DNA of 64,000 nucleotides, taken from contig NZ_CP071182.1 in NCBI RefSeq assembly GCF_017298635.1, positions 744,001 to 808,000 of the forward strand, written 5' to 3'. Under the pieces are notes generated by a model. It was given only the letters and a program-made list of their open reading frames with translations, made no database searches and had not been told where the DNA came from. The translations under genes and the position numbers were made by a program. Shown piece after piece: positions 28,701-36,634 of the stretch. Origin of the DNA: Paenalicyclobacillus mengziensis. GTDB taxonomy: Bacteria; Bacillota; Bacilli; Alicyclobacillales; Alicyclobacillaceae. Positions within the stretch are counted from its first letter, which is position 1, and each line of letters opens with the position of its first letter.

Positions 28701-31186
28701 TAAAGCCAGGACATGAACTGCCACGTCCGTGGACAAACGTCTTGGCCAACCCGCAATTTGGCACCATTTTGACGGAGCTTGGAACGGGCTACACGTGGTG
28801 GCGGAATTCACGGGAGTTCAAATTGACGCCGTGGACGAACGACCCGGTCATCGATAGGCCTGGAGAGTGCCTCTATATTCGAGACCTGGCGACCAACGAG
28901 GTTTGGTCAGGCGGTCCCAAGCCTGCAGGTGCAGAGCGCAACTACACGGTTACACACGGGTTTGGATTCACGCGCTTTGAACAAAATGACGGTGAGGTCT
29001 CCCACGTCATGGAAACGGTTGTACCGGTTGACCATCCGCTCAAGCTCATCCGACTGACCCTTCACAACCACAGCAAGGTGAAAAAGAGAATCGCTGTCAC
29101 CTACTACGCCGAGTGGGTGCTTGGTGTCATCCGGGAGACGGAGGCGTCCCACATCGTGACAACGTGGGATGAACGTTCGGAGACACTGCTCGCACACAAC
29201 ACCTACCAGGAAACGTTTCGAGAAGCGGTTGCATTCTTGCATCTAGATGCGTCAGCATGGCAAGCCTCACACCACGATTCCGCTCATCTTCCTGAGCACA
29301 GGACTGTCTCCTGGACGGGAGACCGCAGTGACTTTATCGGACAAGGTGGCACCATTGACCGTCCTGCAGGCGTCATGGACGATGGTCTGTCGTGCCATAC
29401 CGGAGCATTTTCAAACACCTGCGGGGCTGTGCAGCGGCTGGTGGAACTGTCACCAAATGAGGAACAAACTGTACTCATTTTGTTTGGCTGCACTCAGTCG
29501 GCAGAAGAAGCGGTCGATTTGGTGAGCCGATACAGTCGCGCTCCCTCGATGGCGAAACCGGAGCACGGGTACGACGGTGTGAGGGAAGGTGTGGCTCGGC
29601 ACTGGGCCAAGGTGACGGGGCAGGTGCAGGTTGAGACACCGGATCGGGCAATGGATATTCTGCTCAACGGGTGGCTGCTCTACCAGGCCCTTGCCTGCCG
29701 CTTGTGGGCACGGACTGCGTTCTACCAGGCAGGGGGAGCCTTTGGCTTTCGTGACCAGCTTCAGGACGCGCTTGCGTTTCTGCACGCGGACGAAACCATC
29801 TTGCGACAGCAGATACTCCGCTCAGCGAAGCACCAGTATCGAGAGGGGGATGTTCAGCACTGGTGGCATGAAGAGACCAACAAAGGGATTCGAACGCGGT
29901 TTTCAGACGACCTGCTCTGGCTCCCGTACGCGGTGTCCCGGTACCTCGAACAGACGGGGGAACTCGGGATTTTAGACGAACGAGTTGCGTTTTTGACGAG
30001 TGCTCCCCTAAAGACAGATGAATTGGAGCGCTATGAGAACACGGTGGTATCGGATGAGCAGGGGACGGTTCTCGAGCATTGCCTGCGCGCCATTCGCCAT
30101 GCCTGCAAATTCGGGGAACACGGAATCCCCCTGATGGGCATCGGCGACTGGAATGACGGGATGAACCGGGTGGGTTCGAAAGGGCGCGGGGAGAGTGTCT
30201 GGCTCGGGTGGTTTTTGCTCGATATTCTCAACCGCTTTGCAAGGATAAAGGTGTTGCAAAAAGAGGTTGTGCAGGAGTTTGCACAGACGGCGCAAAGGTT
30301 ACAGACTGCCATCAACGATGCGGCGTGGGACGGTGCATGGTTTCGGCGGGCGTTTACGGATGACGGCACGTGGCTCGGGTCCATCGCGGACAGGGAGTGC
30401 CGAATTGATGCGATTGCGCAGTCGTGGTCCGTCATTTCGCAAAGAACGACAGCAGACAGGGAAGAGCGTGCGATGCGCTCGTTTGACAGAGAGCTCGTTG
30501 ACAGGGACCTCGGCATCGCAAAGCTCCTCACCCGGGCATTTGACGAAACCAAGCCGAGTCCGGGGTACATTCAGGGCTATCCGCCAGGGATTCGGGAAAA
30601 CGGCGGGCAGTATACGCACGGTGTCATCTGGAGTATTGTGGCGTGGGCCATGCTGGGAAGACATGATAAGGCACACGAGCTGTTTGCGATGTTGAACCCG
30701 ATTTCACATACCCAGTCTCTGAAGGAAGTTCTGACATTTGGAAACGAGCCCTACGTGATGACAGCTGACGTTTACACCGCGGTACCCCTTGAAGGTCGAG
30801 GCGGCTGGTCCTGGTACACGGGTGCCGCTGGGTGGATGTATCAAGCCGGTCTCGAATATGTCCTCGGTGTCAAACGCCGTGAGGACAAACTCTACGTTGC
30901 GCCCTGTGTTCCCCTGACGTGGCGTGAATTCCGAGTGACGTATCGTTATCGCAGCGCGACCTACGTGATTGAGGTTCAACTCGACGCAGGTGAGAAGAGC
31001 AACCATGCGGAAAGTGAGGGCACAGCCAGTTGGGTTGAGGGCACAACCAGTTGGGTTGAGGGCACAACCACCTGGGTTGTTGACGGGAAGACTGTGGAAA
31101 GCAATCATTTGCTGCTCGCGGACGACGGCCAGGAACATATCGTCACGGTGTACGCGACGCCGGGTCGACTTAGTACCGTTGGTTAG
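22787..31186 (+). CDS. Cyclic beta-1,2-glucan synthase (NdvB-like, GT84-GH94)
   Basis: A giant 2799-residue membrane enzyme that builds and cyclises beta-1,2-glucans. A helical N-terminal region contains an Asn/Gly insert (NGNASNTNGSGAKADNGNAS, about 315-345). Two membrane helices follow (about 395-445). A GT84 domain has DHDTKLP (about 607), HDTLEGGFLRTGF (about 720) and the RWTRGDWQ box (about 755). More membrane helices lie at 798-845 and 914-951, then a glucoamylase-like region. The C-terminal half is two GH94-type phosphorylase units with FRDQLQDALAF (about 2321) and the catalytic Asp in GIGDWNDGMNRVG (about 2451). TTG 22787 is the frame's first usable start but has no clear site. Several in-frame tandem repeats occur. 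Confidence 0.92.
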   Translation: MSAPRKNRGFWPAFRSDMESLRSFAERLSKSRVECTQPAEDWLLDHIAFIEAQGQEVLRQLQPSTLRQLPRLKNSGEPRVYALCEDYLTNVDGRYDASSFERYVLSYEQVSVLKTVECWVLPIAMRVVLIHRLAQAMAEVRYRHEVCGRVSSLVDRVHQTDKKESNVRTLLEAEAGERELTPVEIVHVVRHLNELNPDIRSLHDWLGVHIANSETSLEHMVSYEHQLQARLQVTCGNLVQSLHVLERFPWRLTFEKISYVVLTLSAEGNTQYDKLDVSSQDVLCNKTAEIADKLNIPETVVAKTAVRLAEEHAKVDNGNASNTNGSGAKADNGNASGTNASSQSRFGTLPRQATLAYYLLDAQGTTELRRALCKIARPRRLPVLAIRRRPLGTYLMTGLVLFIALLVVACTWIVAGRTHRIWSIVAVVAALLLPVSEWAVTMLHAAIARCCRPKTLLRYDFSKQLPDSARTMVVMPIIWSSIAEVDDVMDRLLVHYFANRQENIHFAVLADLSDANDESLPIDDKLIRYAKKRIEALQSEYEKDRFFLFHRRRKYNPVDRVYMGWERKRGKLVEFIELLNGSTDTSFTTVCGEQSVLPKVRYVLTVDHDTKLPMGAVSRLAATMHHPYNRPRLNKQGTRVIEGYGVLQPRITMSFDSSTKSRFAALWAGAAGIDPYAFAVSSPYQDLFDKATFVGKGIFDVDVFHKVLSSRIPDNQVLSHDTLEGGFLRTGFTSDIEIVEDHPSTLYAHQVRAHRWTRGDWQLIKWLGRTCKDRHGDNQPIDLCGLTRWQIIDNLRRSLLSPAIFALILLGLWLLPGRSWVSGLIGFLTLFLPTLRAIYGLVRGIGTVRALWLSMLQSGYRVLALPYSAAVSLDAVVRTLYRMLISKKRLLEWVPAATTNGRLSRKRLFNNEALGLTLVALFATLAWVSGTGSGRWFAALAILIWGIASRLVVGMLNQERRPSLQWLASARPELQRWAKDTWTFYEHYVTEEESWLPPDNVQFHPQETIAHRTSPTNIGLYLVSVVAAFDLGLIASVKMVERLRHSLRTLMNMDKWNGHLFNWYDTRSAKPLAPRYVSTVDSGNLIAYLMVVRQSLKDMQLLEEMESLEEMQSLEDMQSLKAPPERQSVDAAKDSQGSRDGEQPMDGIHPVVADLAALIDDIDTLIENTDFRALFSPNERVFCLGYHFDADRRETVLYDLLASEARQASFVAIALGQIPVSHWFALGRTMTIAGRHKTLLSWSGTMFEYLMPSLIMKTYRNTVWDSTYRGVIDRQRAYGASHQVPFGISESGYYAFDYQMNYQYRAFGVPGLGFDRGLERHLVIAPYATTMALPFAGPFALKALHQLEVLGAKGPFGFYEAVDFTSHRLPPGSRYKVIESFMAHHQGMSMLTLTNLLTDNVFVRRFHADARVKAAELLLQERIPEKVALIEEPIGLHARVPDFSKQVDDALRRFEGKTGMVSLNVLSNGRLASVLTNRGTGFLSWNQMMVTRWRDDAVEDTFGAILYLHDVESEETWSVTSFPNHTAKDLIGVFQLDRTVFEGSHSGISAKLEVTISGESDAEVRRLSITNQSREERTIEVTSFLELCLANQASDIAHPAFSKLFVQTSHDDRVACLLAKRRSQDDKEDETWAVHKLYVQGQEIGDYEYETDRAQFIGRGGTLSAPKALAGHLRGSVGSVADPAFVMRRTVRLREGASASVYMVTGVANSRDEGIDLIESLNDPAQADRAFHLAWVRAQIDLRHLHLTPKDVVVANELAARLLYTPPLSKQRRQAILQNTLGQSSLWSLSLSGDVPICTVSIDNLADLPFIVGLAKQHQYLCQLGLDLDLVVLDKTEGGYQDELMNRLRDELAARGIYAPKRIISLKYEQITFEERTLLAAVSRVWVRAGGPSLHAQLQIEDDFDLRVLSVSPIVDSTGISAVTADVNPAVNPAVNSKAFRSGSSAADSSNLEFFNGFGGFAENGKNYKIYVKPGHELPRPWTNVLANPQFGTILTELGTGYTWWRNSREFKLTPWTNDPVIDRPGECLYIRDLATNEVWSGGPKPAGAERNYTVTHGFGFTRFEQNDGEVSHVMETVVPVDHPLKLIRLTLHNHSKVKKRIAVTYYAEWVLGVIRETEASHIVTTWDERSETLLAHNTYQETFREAVAFLHLDASAWQASHHDSAHLPEHRTVSWTGDRSDFIGQGGTIDRPAGVMDDGLSCHTGAFSNTCGAVQRLVELSPNEEQTVLILFGCTQSAEEAVDLVSRYSRAPSMAKPEHGYDGVREGVARHWAKVTGQVQVETPDRAMDILLNGWLLYQALACRLWARTAFYQAGGAFGFRDQLQDALAFLHADETILRQQILRSAKHQYREGDVQHWWHEETNKGIRTRFSDDLLWLPYAVSRYLEQTGELGILDERVAFLTSAPLKTDELERYENTVVSDEQGTVLEHCLRAIRHACKFGEHGIPLMGIGDWNDGMNRVGSKGRGESVWLGWFLLDILNRFARIKVLQKEVVQEFAQTAQRLQTAINDAAWDGAWFRRAFTDDGTWLGSIADRECRIDAIAQSWSVISQRTTADREERAMRSFDRELVDRDLGIAKLLTRAFDETKPSPGYIQGYPPGIRENGGQYTHGVIWSIVAWAMLGRHDKAHELFAMLNPISHTQSLKEVLTFGNEPYVMTADVYTAVPLEGRGGWSWYTGAAGWMYQAGLEYVLGVKRREDKLYVAPCVPLTWREFRVTYRYRSATYVIEVQLDAGEKSNHAESEGTASWVEGTTSWVEGTTTWVVDGKTVESNHLLLADDGQEHIVTVYATPGRLSTVG

Positions 31187-31204
31187 GCGTAAGGCTTTTC
31201 GTAG

Positions 31205-31232
31205 GGTGCGGCAAGTGGGGGCTTGCCGCACC
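31205..31232. terminator. Convergent terminator hairpin
   Basis: A perfect eleven-pair stem (GGTGCGGCAAG with CTTGCCGCACC) and a six-base G-rich loop. It lies between the glucan synthase and the convergent antiporter gene and could stop both. Confidence 0.8.
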
Positions 31233-31248
31233 TCTTAGGCGTGTTCCT

Positions 31249-32712
31249 CTAAGCGTGTTCCTCCATCAGTTCGGTGAGATGCTGCAGGTTCTCCGGCGTA
31301 CCCATCACTTGAACGACGTCAAACTGCTCAAGCTTGGTGTGACCGCGGGGGACGATTCGTTCATCATCCCGCAGGATGGAAACGAACAACAGGTCCTGCG
31401 GCAAGTGAAGCGTGCGTAGCGGAACGTCGTTGAGCCGCCTCGACAGAACTTCAATCTGTCGTATCTCCCAATCTGTCGGAAGTGTGTCGCGATTGATGGT
31501 AAGGATAGGGGTCTCCTCTTTGCTATGGTCCACATCGGGAACGGGTACACCGCGAATCACCTGGTTGAACATGGCAGGCGAGAGTACACACGTCACAATG
31601 GCAAGTAAAACGAACCCGTTGCTCATGGCTGAGCTGATGATACCGGCCTGTTCACCAATCTGACTGGCTGCAATCATCAGGCTGAGCCGCGAAGAGAGCA
31701 GCATGCCGCCTGCCAAGCGCTGCCGAACGCTAAACTTTCGCAGGAACCACAGGGAAGGGACTAATTTGTTGAGATACATCGTGATGAACAGAAGTACGGT
31801 CATCGTGATGAACGAGGTGGTTCCGGCAATCGCCTTAAGGTTAAACCCCATGCCCACACTGACAAAGAAAATGGGAATGAAAAACCCGTAGCCAATCGAG
31901 TTGAGCTTGTGCGTAATGATGGAGTGCTTCTCAGCCAGCAAGGAGATAATGGCTCCGGCCAGAAAGGCTGCAATCACGACCTCCGTGCCGAGACTCTGAG
32001 AAAAGGCCAGGAACGCCAACACAAGGGCAAATGCTGCCCGAATGCCAATCTCACTGGTTGCGTTCTCCACCACGCGAAAGATGGGTAAATGACGTGCAGC
32101 CAACAGTACACGGTAAACAAATACAAAGAACAGCAGCAACACCATGACGAGAAGGAAGCTGAACGCGTTGCCTGTACTGTGGAACGTAATGTACGCCGTA
32201 AAGACAATCAACGTGGCGACATCGGCGATGAGCGCGTACAAGAGGACTTCTTGACCGAATCTGTCACGGATCCATCCGCGCTCCTTCAGCGCAGGCGTTA
32301 CGAGTCCCAAGGATGTCGTACTGAGCAGCAGCGTGACAAGCAGTACGTCCTTAATGTAGCCCAACTGATGCAGCAACAGGGAGACCGCCAGAGAGACGAG
32401 TAAGGTGATGGCGAAAAACAGCAGACCGCGTACCCAGGCAGGAGATTGGCCCTTTTTCGGGCGTTCCAGTAACAGGTCAAAGTCGAGCTCCATGCCTGAA
32501 ACAAACATCAGGTATGCAAAACCAAACTGTGATAAAAAGTAGATGTTCTGTGTTTGAGCCGCGATATGGAGGACGTGTGGTCCAATCAGGTAACCGAGCA
32601 CTATCTCGATGACAACCGATGGGATGACCGAGCGCATGAGACGTACTGATAGCCACGGTCCGAGAACCGCTGCAACGGTCACGAAGAACAGGGAATTGTA
32701 GGTATAGGTCAT
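31249..32712 (-). CDS. CPA2 family cation:proton antiporter with TrkA-C domain
   Basis: A 487-residue protein. The first 390 residues form about twelve hydrophobic helices of the Na+/H+ exchanger (KefB/NapA) fold, with GYLIGP in helix two and FVSGMELDFDLL. The C-terminal 80 residues form a TrkA-C regulatory domain (RRLNDVPLRTLHLPQDLLFVSILRDDERIVPRGHTKLEQFDVVQVMG). No nucleotide-binding RCK_N domain is present. It exchanges Na+ or K+ for protons. The ATG at 32712 has a GAGGCGGTGA site. The gene converges on the glucan synthase and is divergent from the GH31 gene. Confidence 0.9.
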   Translation of the reverse strand: MTYTYNSLFFVTVAAVLGPWLSVRLMRSVIPSVVIEIVLGYLIGPHVLHIAAQTQNIYFLSQFGFAYLMFVSGMELDFDLLLERPKKGQSPAWVRGLLFFAITLLVSLAVSLLLHQLGYIKDVLLVTLLLSTTSLGLVTPALKERGWIRDRFGQEVLLYALIADVATLIVFTAYITFHSTGNAFSFLLVMVLLLFFVFVYRVLLAARHLPIFRVVENATSEIGIRAAFALVLAFLAFSQSLGTEVVIAAFLAGAIISLLAEKHSIITHKLNSIGYGFFIPIFFVSVGMGFNLKAIAGTTSFITMTVLLFITMYLNKLVPSLWFLRKFSVRQRLAGGMLLSSRLSLMIAASQIGEQAGIISSAMSNGFVLLAIVTCVLSPAMFNQVIRGVPVPDVDHSKEETPILTINRDTLPTDWEIRQIEVLSRRLNDVPLRTLHLPQDLLFVSILRDDERIVPRGHTKLEQFDVVQVMGTPENLQHLTELMEEHA

Positions 32713-32903
32713 TTTCGTTCACCGCCTCTTCAATACTCCAACGTGACGTACAACGGCCCCCACAGCGTGCAAGGTGCCCAATCTGTTTTCGGTTTTTCCT
32801 TCGAATTCGGTGAACCTGTATCTGCGCCATTTGTCAATGCGATGATATACTGTGAATCTGGGCCATTGATATGCAAAGATAGAGTAAACAGAGGTGGAGA
32901 GCA

Positions 32904-35405
32904 ATGGAGACGAGTGAAACAATACACCCGGATAAGACCCTCCAATCAGCACAGAATCGTTCTGAACGGATAATTACTCAGGTGGTTCGCTATGCAGCCG
33001 ATGCATCCGCAGACGGTAAGGTCCACCTATTTTATACTTTAGACGGAAATCTTGCAGTACGTTTTTTAAACGACAGGACCATCAGACTAAAATTATTCTT
33101 TGGCAGCGAGGTGGACTGGAAGTCGACGCAGGCTGTTGAACCTGCTGTAGACTTTGTCAAATCAGAGGAAAGCCTTCGTATTGAAGCCCATCTCGAAGAG
33201 AGTGTTGTTACCCTCGCATCAGAAAGCCTGCGCGTTGTGGTATGGAAGTATCCATTCCGTCTGCAGGTATTCACGCGTGACGGCGCACTTGTGTATCAAA
33301 CGGAATCCGTTTCGATGGACAAGTCCGGTGCAATCACCTGGATTGCAGAGAATGATGATACAGAACACTTTTACGGCCTTGGTGAGAAGACGAGTTTTCT
33401 CGACAAGCGTGGCGAGCGCTACGAGAACTGGAACTCAGATGTCTATGCACCGCATGTACCGGAGATAGAGGCATTGTACGAATCGATTCCTGTGCTCCTG
33501 CACGTTCGCGAGAATCTTGCCTACGGCGTCTTTCTGGACAACCCGGGCCGTACGGTATTTGACATGCGGTCTCGCCGTGATGCGTACTCTATTCAAACGC
33601 AAACGGGAGACATGGACCTCTATATATTCTTCGGTCCCACCATCAAACAAGTCATTGAGGAATACACCGGACTGACAGGACGTATCAAACTGCCGCCAAA
33701 GTGGGCGCTTGGTTACCATCAGTCGCGGTATAGTTACATGGACCAAGCGGAAGTCCTCGAACTTGCCCATACATTTCGATCGAGGCAAATTCCTTGTGAC
33801 GTCATTCACCTCGATATCCATTACATGAATGGATACCGCGTCTTCACATTTGATGAAGCGCGTTTCCCGCATCCGAAGCAGATGATGTCAGACCTAGCTG
33901 AGCTTGGGTTCCACGTCGTACCGATTGTCGATCCCGGTGTCAAACAGGATGCCATGTACCCTGCCTACCGATTGGGTGTACTTGGCGACCACTTCTGCAA
34001 GCGGCTCGAAGGCACACTCTACACGGGGAAGGTTTGGCCCGGTGAAAGTGCGTTTCCGGATTTCACGAATGACCGAACCGCGAAATGGTGGGGCGACCAA
34101 CATCGTTTTTACACCGACCTTGGCATCAAAGGCGTCTGGAATGACATGAACGAGCCAGCCATTTTTAATGAGACCAAGACAATGGAACCCGATGTCATTC
34201 ACGGCAACAACGGGGACTTGAAGACGCACCGGGAGATCCACAACCTGTACGGGATGCTCATGACAAAAGCGACTTACGAAGCCTTACGGGAGCAGCTAAA
34301 CGGCGAACGGCCCTTTGTCCTGACTCGAGCAGGTTACAGTGGTGTACAGCGATATGCTGCTGTTTGGACCGGTGACAATCGCAGCTTCTGGGAGCACATG
34401 GCGATGGCGATGCCGATGGTCATGAACCTCGGCCTGTCTGGCGTCACTTTCTCAGGACCAGACGTTGGCGGATTCGCACACCACACGACCGGAGAACTAC
34501 TTGCACGGTGGACACAAATGGGCGCCTTTTTCCCATTCTTCCGCAACCACAGTGCACTCGATACACTGCGGCAGGAACCATGGTCTTTTGGGGAGCCGTA
34601 TGAAACGATTATCCGCGATTACACCACCTGGCGCTATCGCTGGATGCCACACCTTTACACGTTGTTTTATGAAGCGTCTCAGACCGGCATCCCGGTCATC
34701 CGTCCGCTTGTGCTCGAATATCAACAGAATTCGCAAGTCACAAACCTCAGTGACCAGTTCCTGATTGGGTCAGGTATCCTGGCTGCCCCTGTGTACCGTC
34801 CTGACACAACGGTACGCAGCGTTTACCTGCCGGAAGGAGTGTGGTACGACTATTGGACGGGTGAACGCCACGACAAACCTGGCTACATTCTGGCTGATGC
34901 CCCGATTGAGAAAATGCCGATGTACATCAAGGCTGGAACCGTCATTGCTGAGCAACCGGCCGTGCAGAACTTCTACAACGGCACCAGCCAGAATCAGGAC
35001 AGCCAGAATCAGGACAGCCAGAATCAGGTTGCGTTGGCTGAACTGCTTTTCCATGTGTATGCAGGCAATCCGGACGGTCGGAGTAGCTACACCTTCTACG
35101 AAGACGATGGTCTCACATTTGCCTACGAAAATGGCCATTACAACTTGTGGGAGATTCAAGTCACGGAGGGCCAGGAATTAGAGATTAGGTTTTTGCGTCG
35201 AATGACGGGTTACCCAGTCGGGCGCAGTGCCATCGATATCCGGATCCATCACCTCATCTTTGTCCCAGCCGAAGTGGCAGGGTGTACAAGGGTCACGGAT
35301 TTAGAAGAAGTGTCATCGACGCTGAATAGTTGGTACTTTGACCCGGTGAAGGAAATTTTATATGTGAAAGCGACGGCAGATGTCACGTCTGTCCGGGTCA
35401 GATAA
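32904..35405 (+). CDS. Alpha-glucosidase, glycoside hydrolase family 31
   Basis: An 833-residue cytoplasmic glucosidase (no signal peptide). An N-terminal beta domain carries FYGLGEKT, then the (beta/alpha)8 barrel has the nucleophile Asp414 in GVWNDMNEP, the acid/base Asp491 in WTGDNRSFWEH, and FRNHSALDT. The C-terminal beta domains follow. Near residue 693 there is a three-fold in-frame repeat (SQNQDSQNQDSQNQ) interrupting the proximal C-terminal domain. The ATG has GAGGTGGAG at proper spacing. It likely releases glucose from alpha-linked oligosaccharides. Two strong hairpins follow the stop codon. Confidence 0.94.
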   Translation: METSETIHPDKTLQSAQNRSERIITQVVRYAADASADGKVHLFYTLDGNLAVRFLNDRTIRLKLFFGSEVDWKSTQAVEPAVDFVKSEESLRIEAHLEESVVTLASESLRVVVWKYPFRLQVFTRDGALVYQTESVSMDKSGAITWIAENDDTEHFYGLGEKTSFLDKRGERYENWNSDVYAPHVPEIEALYESIPVLLHVRENLAYGVFLDNPGRTVFDMRSRRDAYSIQTQTGDMDLYIFFGPTIKQVIEEYTGLTGRIKLPPKWALGYHQSRYSYMDQAEVLELAHTFRSRQIPCDVIHLDIHYMNGYRVFTFDEARFPHPKQMMSDLAELGFHVVPIVDPGVKQDAMYPAYRLGVLGDHFCKRLEGTLYTGKVWPGESAFPDFTNDRTAKWWGDQHRFYTDLGIKGVWNDMNEPAIFNETKTMEPDVIHGNNGDLKTHREIHNLYGMLMTKATYEALREQLNGERPFVLTRAGYSGVQRYAAVWTGDNRSFWEHMAMAMPMVMNLGLSGVTFSGPDVGGFAHHTTGELLARWTQMGAFFPFFRNHSALDTLRQEPWSFGEPYETIIRDYTTWRYRWMPHLYTLFYEASQTGIPVIRPLVLEYQQNSQVTNLSDQFLIGSGILAAPVYRPDTTVRSVYLPEGVWYDYWTGERHDKPGYILADAPIEKMPMYIKAGTVIAEQPAVQNFYNGTSQNQDSQNQDSQNQVALAELLFHVYAGNPDGRSSYTFYEDDGLTFAYENGHYNLWEIQVTEGQELEIRFLRRMTGYPVGRSAIDIRIHHLIFVPAEVAGCTRVTDLEEVSSTLNSWYFDPVKEILYVKATADVTSVRVR

Positions 35406-35456
35406 TCACTTGATAAGATGAGCAGACGGTGGCAGTAAACCTTCCAAACTCTCGCG

Positions 35457-35524
35457 AACGGCGTGCCAGTAGGCACGCCGTTCCCTCAGCCTGTCGATAA
35501 AACTTTGCCAGGCTGAGGGAACGG
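35457..35524 (+). terminator. Two overlapping hairpins after the GH31 gene
   Basis: The first pairs AACGGCGTGCC with GGCACGCCGTT over four bases (35457-35482). The second pairs CCGTTCCCTCAGCCTG with CAGGCTGAGGGAACGG over 15 bases (35478-35524), perfect over 16 pairs. They share CCGTT, so they cannot both form completely. Confidence 0.75.
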
Positions 35525-35567
35525 AAGATATCCTGTTGACCTCATTAGTCCGGTTTGCACCTGGTGG

Positions 35568-35604
35568 CGAATGGCTGGTGGCTGGTGGCTGGTGGCTGGT
35601 GGCT
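35568..35604. repeat. 7-bp tandem repeat GGCTGGT
   Basis: About five copies of a seven-base unit, lying immediately before repeat element B. Confidence 0.9.
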
Positions 35605-35610
35605 GCCGTG

Positions 35611-35861
35611 AATAACGAGCTCTGAACGCGTTATTTGACTTTCCGCAAAGCACGTGAAGTGGAAATAACGCGCTCCTAGCGCGTTATTGTCTAGAGCGGA
35701 CGAAATAACGCGTCCACAGCTCGCTATTTGCATAAGCCGCGGACTTAACGCTTCTACAACGCGTTATTCAGCAGGTCGGAAACTAGTTAAAATGGAAATA
35801 ACGCGCTCCTGACGCGTTATTGTCCAAAGCCATCGAAATAAGGCTTCCACAGCGCGCTATT
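35611..35861 (+). repeat. Composite multi-hairpin element, copy B
   Basis: Six hairpins in the same order as copy A, with the second motif repeated: AATAACGCGC-TCCTA-GCGCGTTATT at 35664 and a near copy at 35796. Spacers include AAGTGGAAATAACG, TTGTCTAGAGCGGACGA and CATAAGCCGCGGACTTAACG, all recognisable in other copies. The remaining bases to 36175 hold only short GC-rich repeats around CAGCGCCGGGCGGGG. This is the only copy between co-directional genes. Confidence 0.85.
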
Positions 35862-36175
35862 CCTTGTCGTCAGGCTAAACGCATGCGCGTTGTCGACAAC
35901 CTGTGCGAACGGCGTGGAACGAGGTAGGCCGTTCGCTAAGCGCACTAGATACACCTGCAACAACAGGGGTAGCGCCTAGGACGATTCCTTTTGTGTCGAA
36001 ACTTGCGTACGATAGAGTCAGCTACGGATGTCGCCGAGCCGTTGTGCAGCGCCGGGCGGGGAAAAATCGCTCATCCGCTATGCAGCGCCGGGCGGGGGAG
36101 CACGCGCTCGGGCCCGCGTCGGATGTTGCCGATATCCAATGAATCGAATCGAGCGACACAAACGAGGTGTGTCCT

Positions 36176-36625
36176 GTGATAATGACTCATCACATGTGGT
36201 TTCCGCTTTATTTTCCCTACCGCGTGTTTTTTCCGTTTGCGACATTCTTTTGGTTCATTGATCTGATCATTTACGTGGTCGTGGCCGGGGCCTTCTATTC
36301 GATGTTCCGTAAAGCGGGGACACCGAACGCCTGGCTTGCGTTCATTCCAATCGCCGGTCTATGGCCGTTTCTATGGACAATCAACCGCAGCGCATGGAAC
36401 GTGCTATGGTTGTTCATACCGGTGGTCAACTACATCATTACGCTCTACTGGCTAGGACAATTGCTCAAATCCTTTGATCACAGTCCATGGCTGGTACTGC
36501 TTGCGTTGTTCCCGCTTTTGAACCTCATCCTTCTCGGTATCCTCATCTACATTGGCTATTCAAATTCTGTGCGGTATACCGGGAATGGTCCATACGGAAG
36601 AGGTCCGAAACAGTTTTTCTACTAG
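36176..36625 (+). CDS. DUF5684-like small polytopic membrane protein
   Basis: About 149 residues with four hydrophobic segments. The sequence shows FYSMFRKAGTPNAWLAFIPIAGLWPFL, a segment common to the DUF5684 family that often accompanies type I signal peptidases; the function is unknown. The GTG at 36176 is chosen with GAGGTG six bases upstream; GTG 36167 and ATG 36182 are possible. It lies nine bases before the glycosyltransferase and is probably co-transcribed. Confidence 0.7.
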   Translation: MIMTHHMWFPLYFPYRVFFPFATFFWFIDLIIYVVVAGAFYSMFRKAGTPNAWLAFIPIAGLWPFLWTINRSAWNVLWLFIPVVNYIITLYWLGQLLKSFDHSPWLVLLALFPLLNLILLGILIYIGYSNSVRYTGNGPYGRGPKQFFY

Positions 36626-36634
36626 AGGTGAAAG

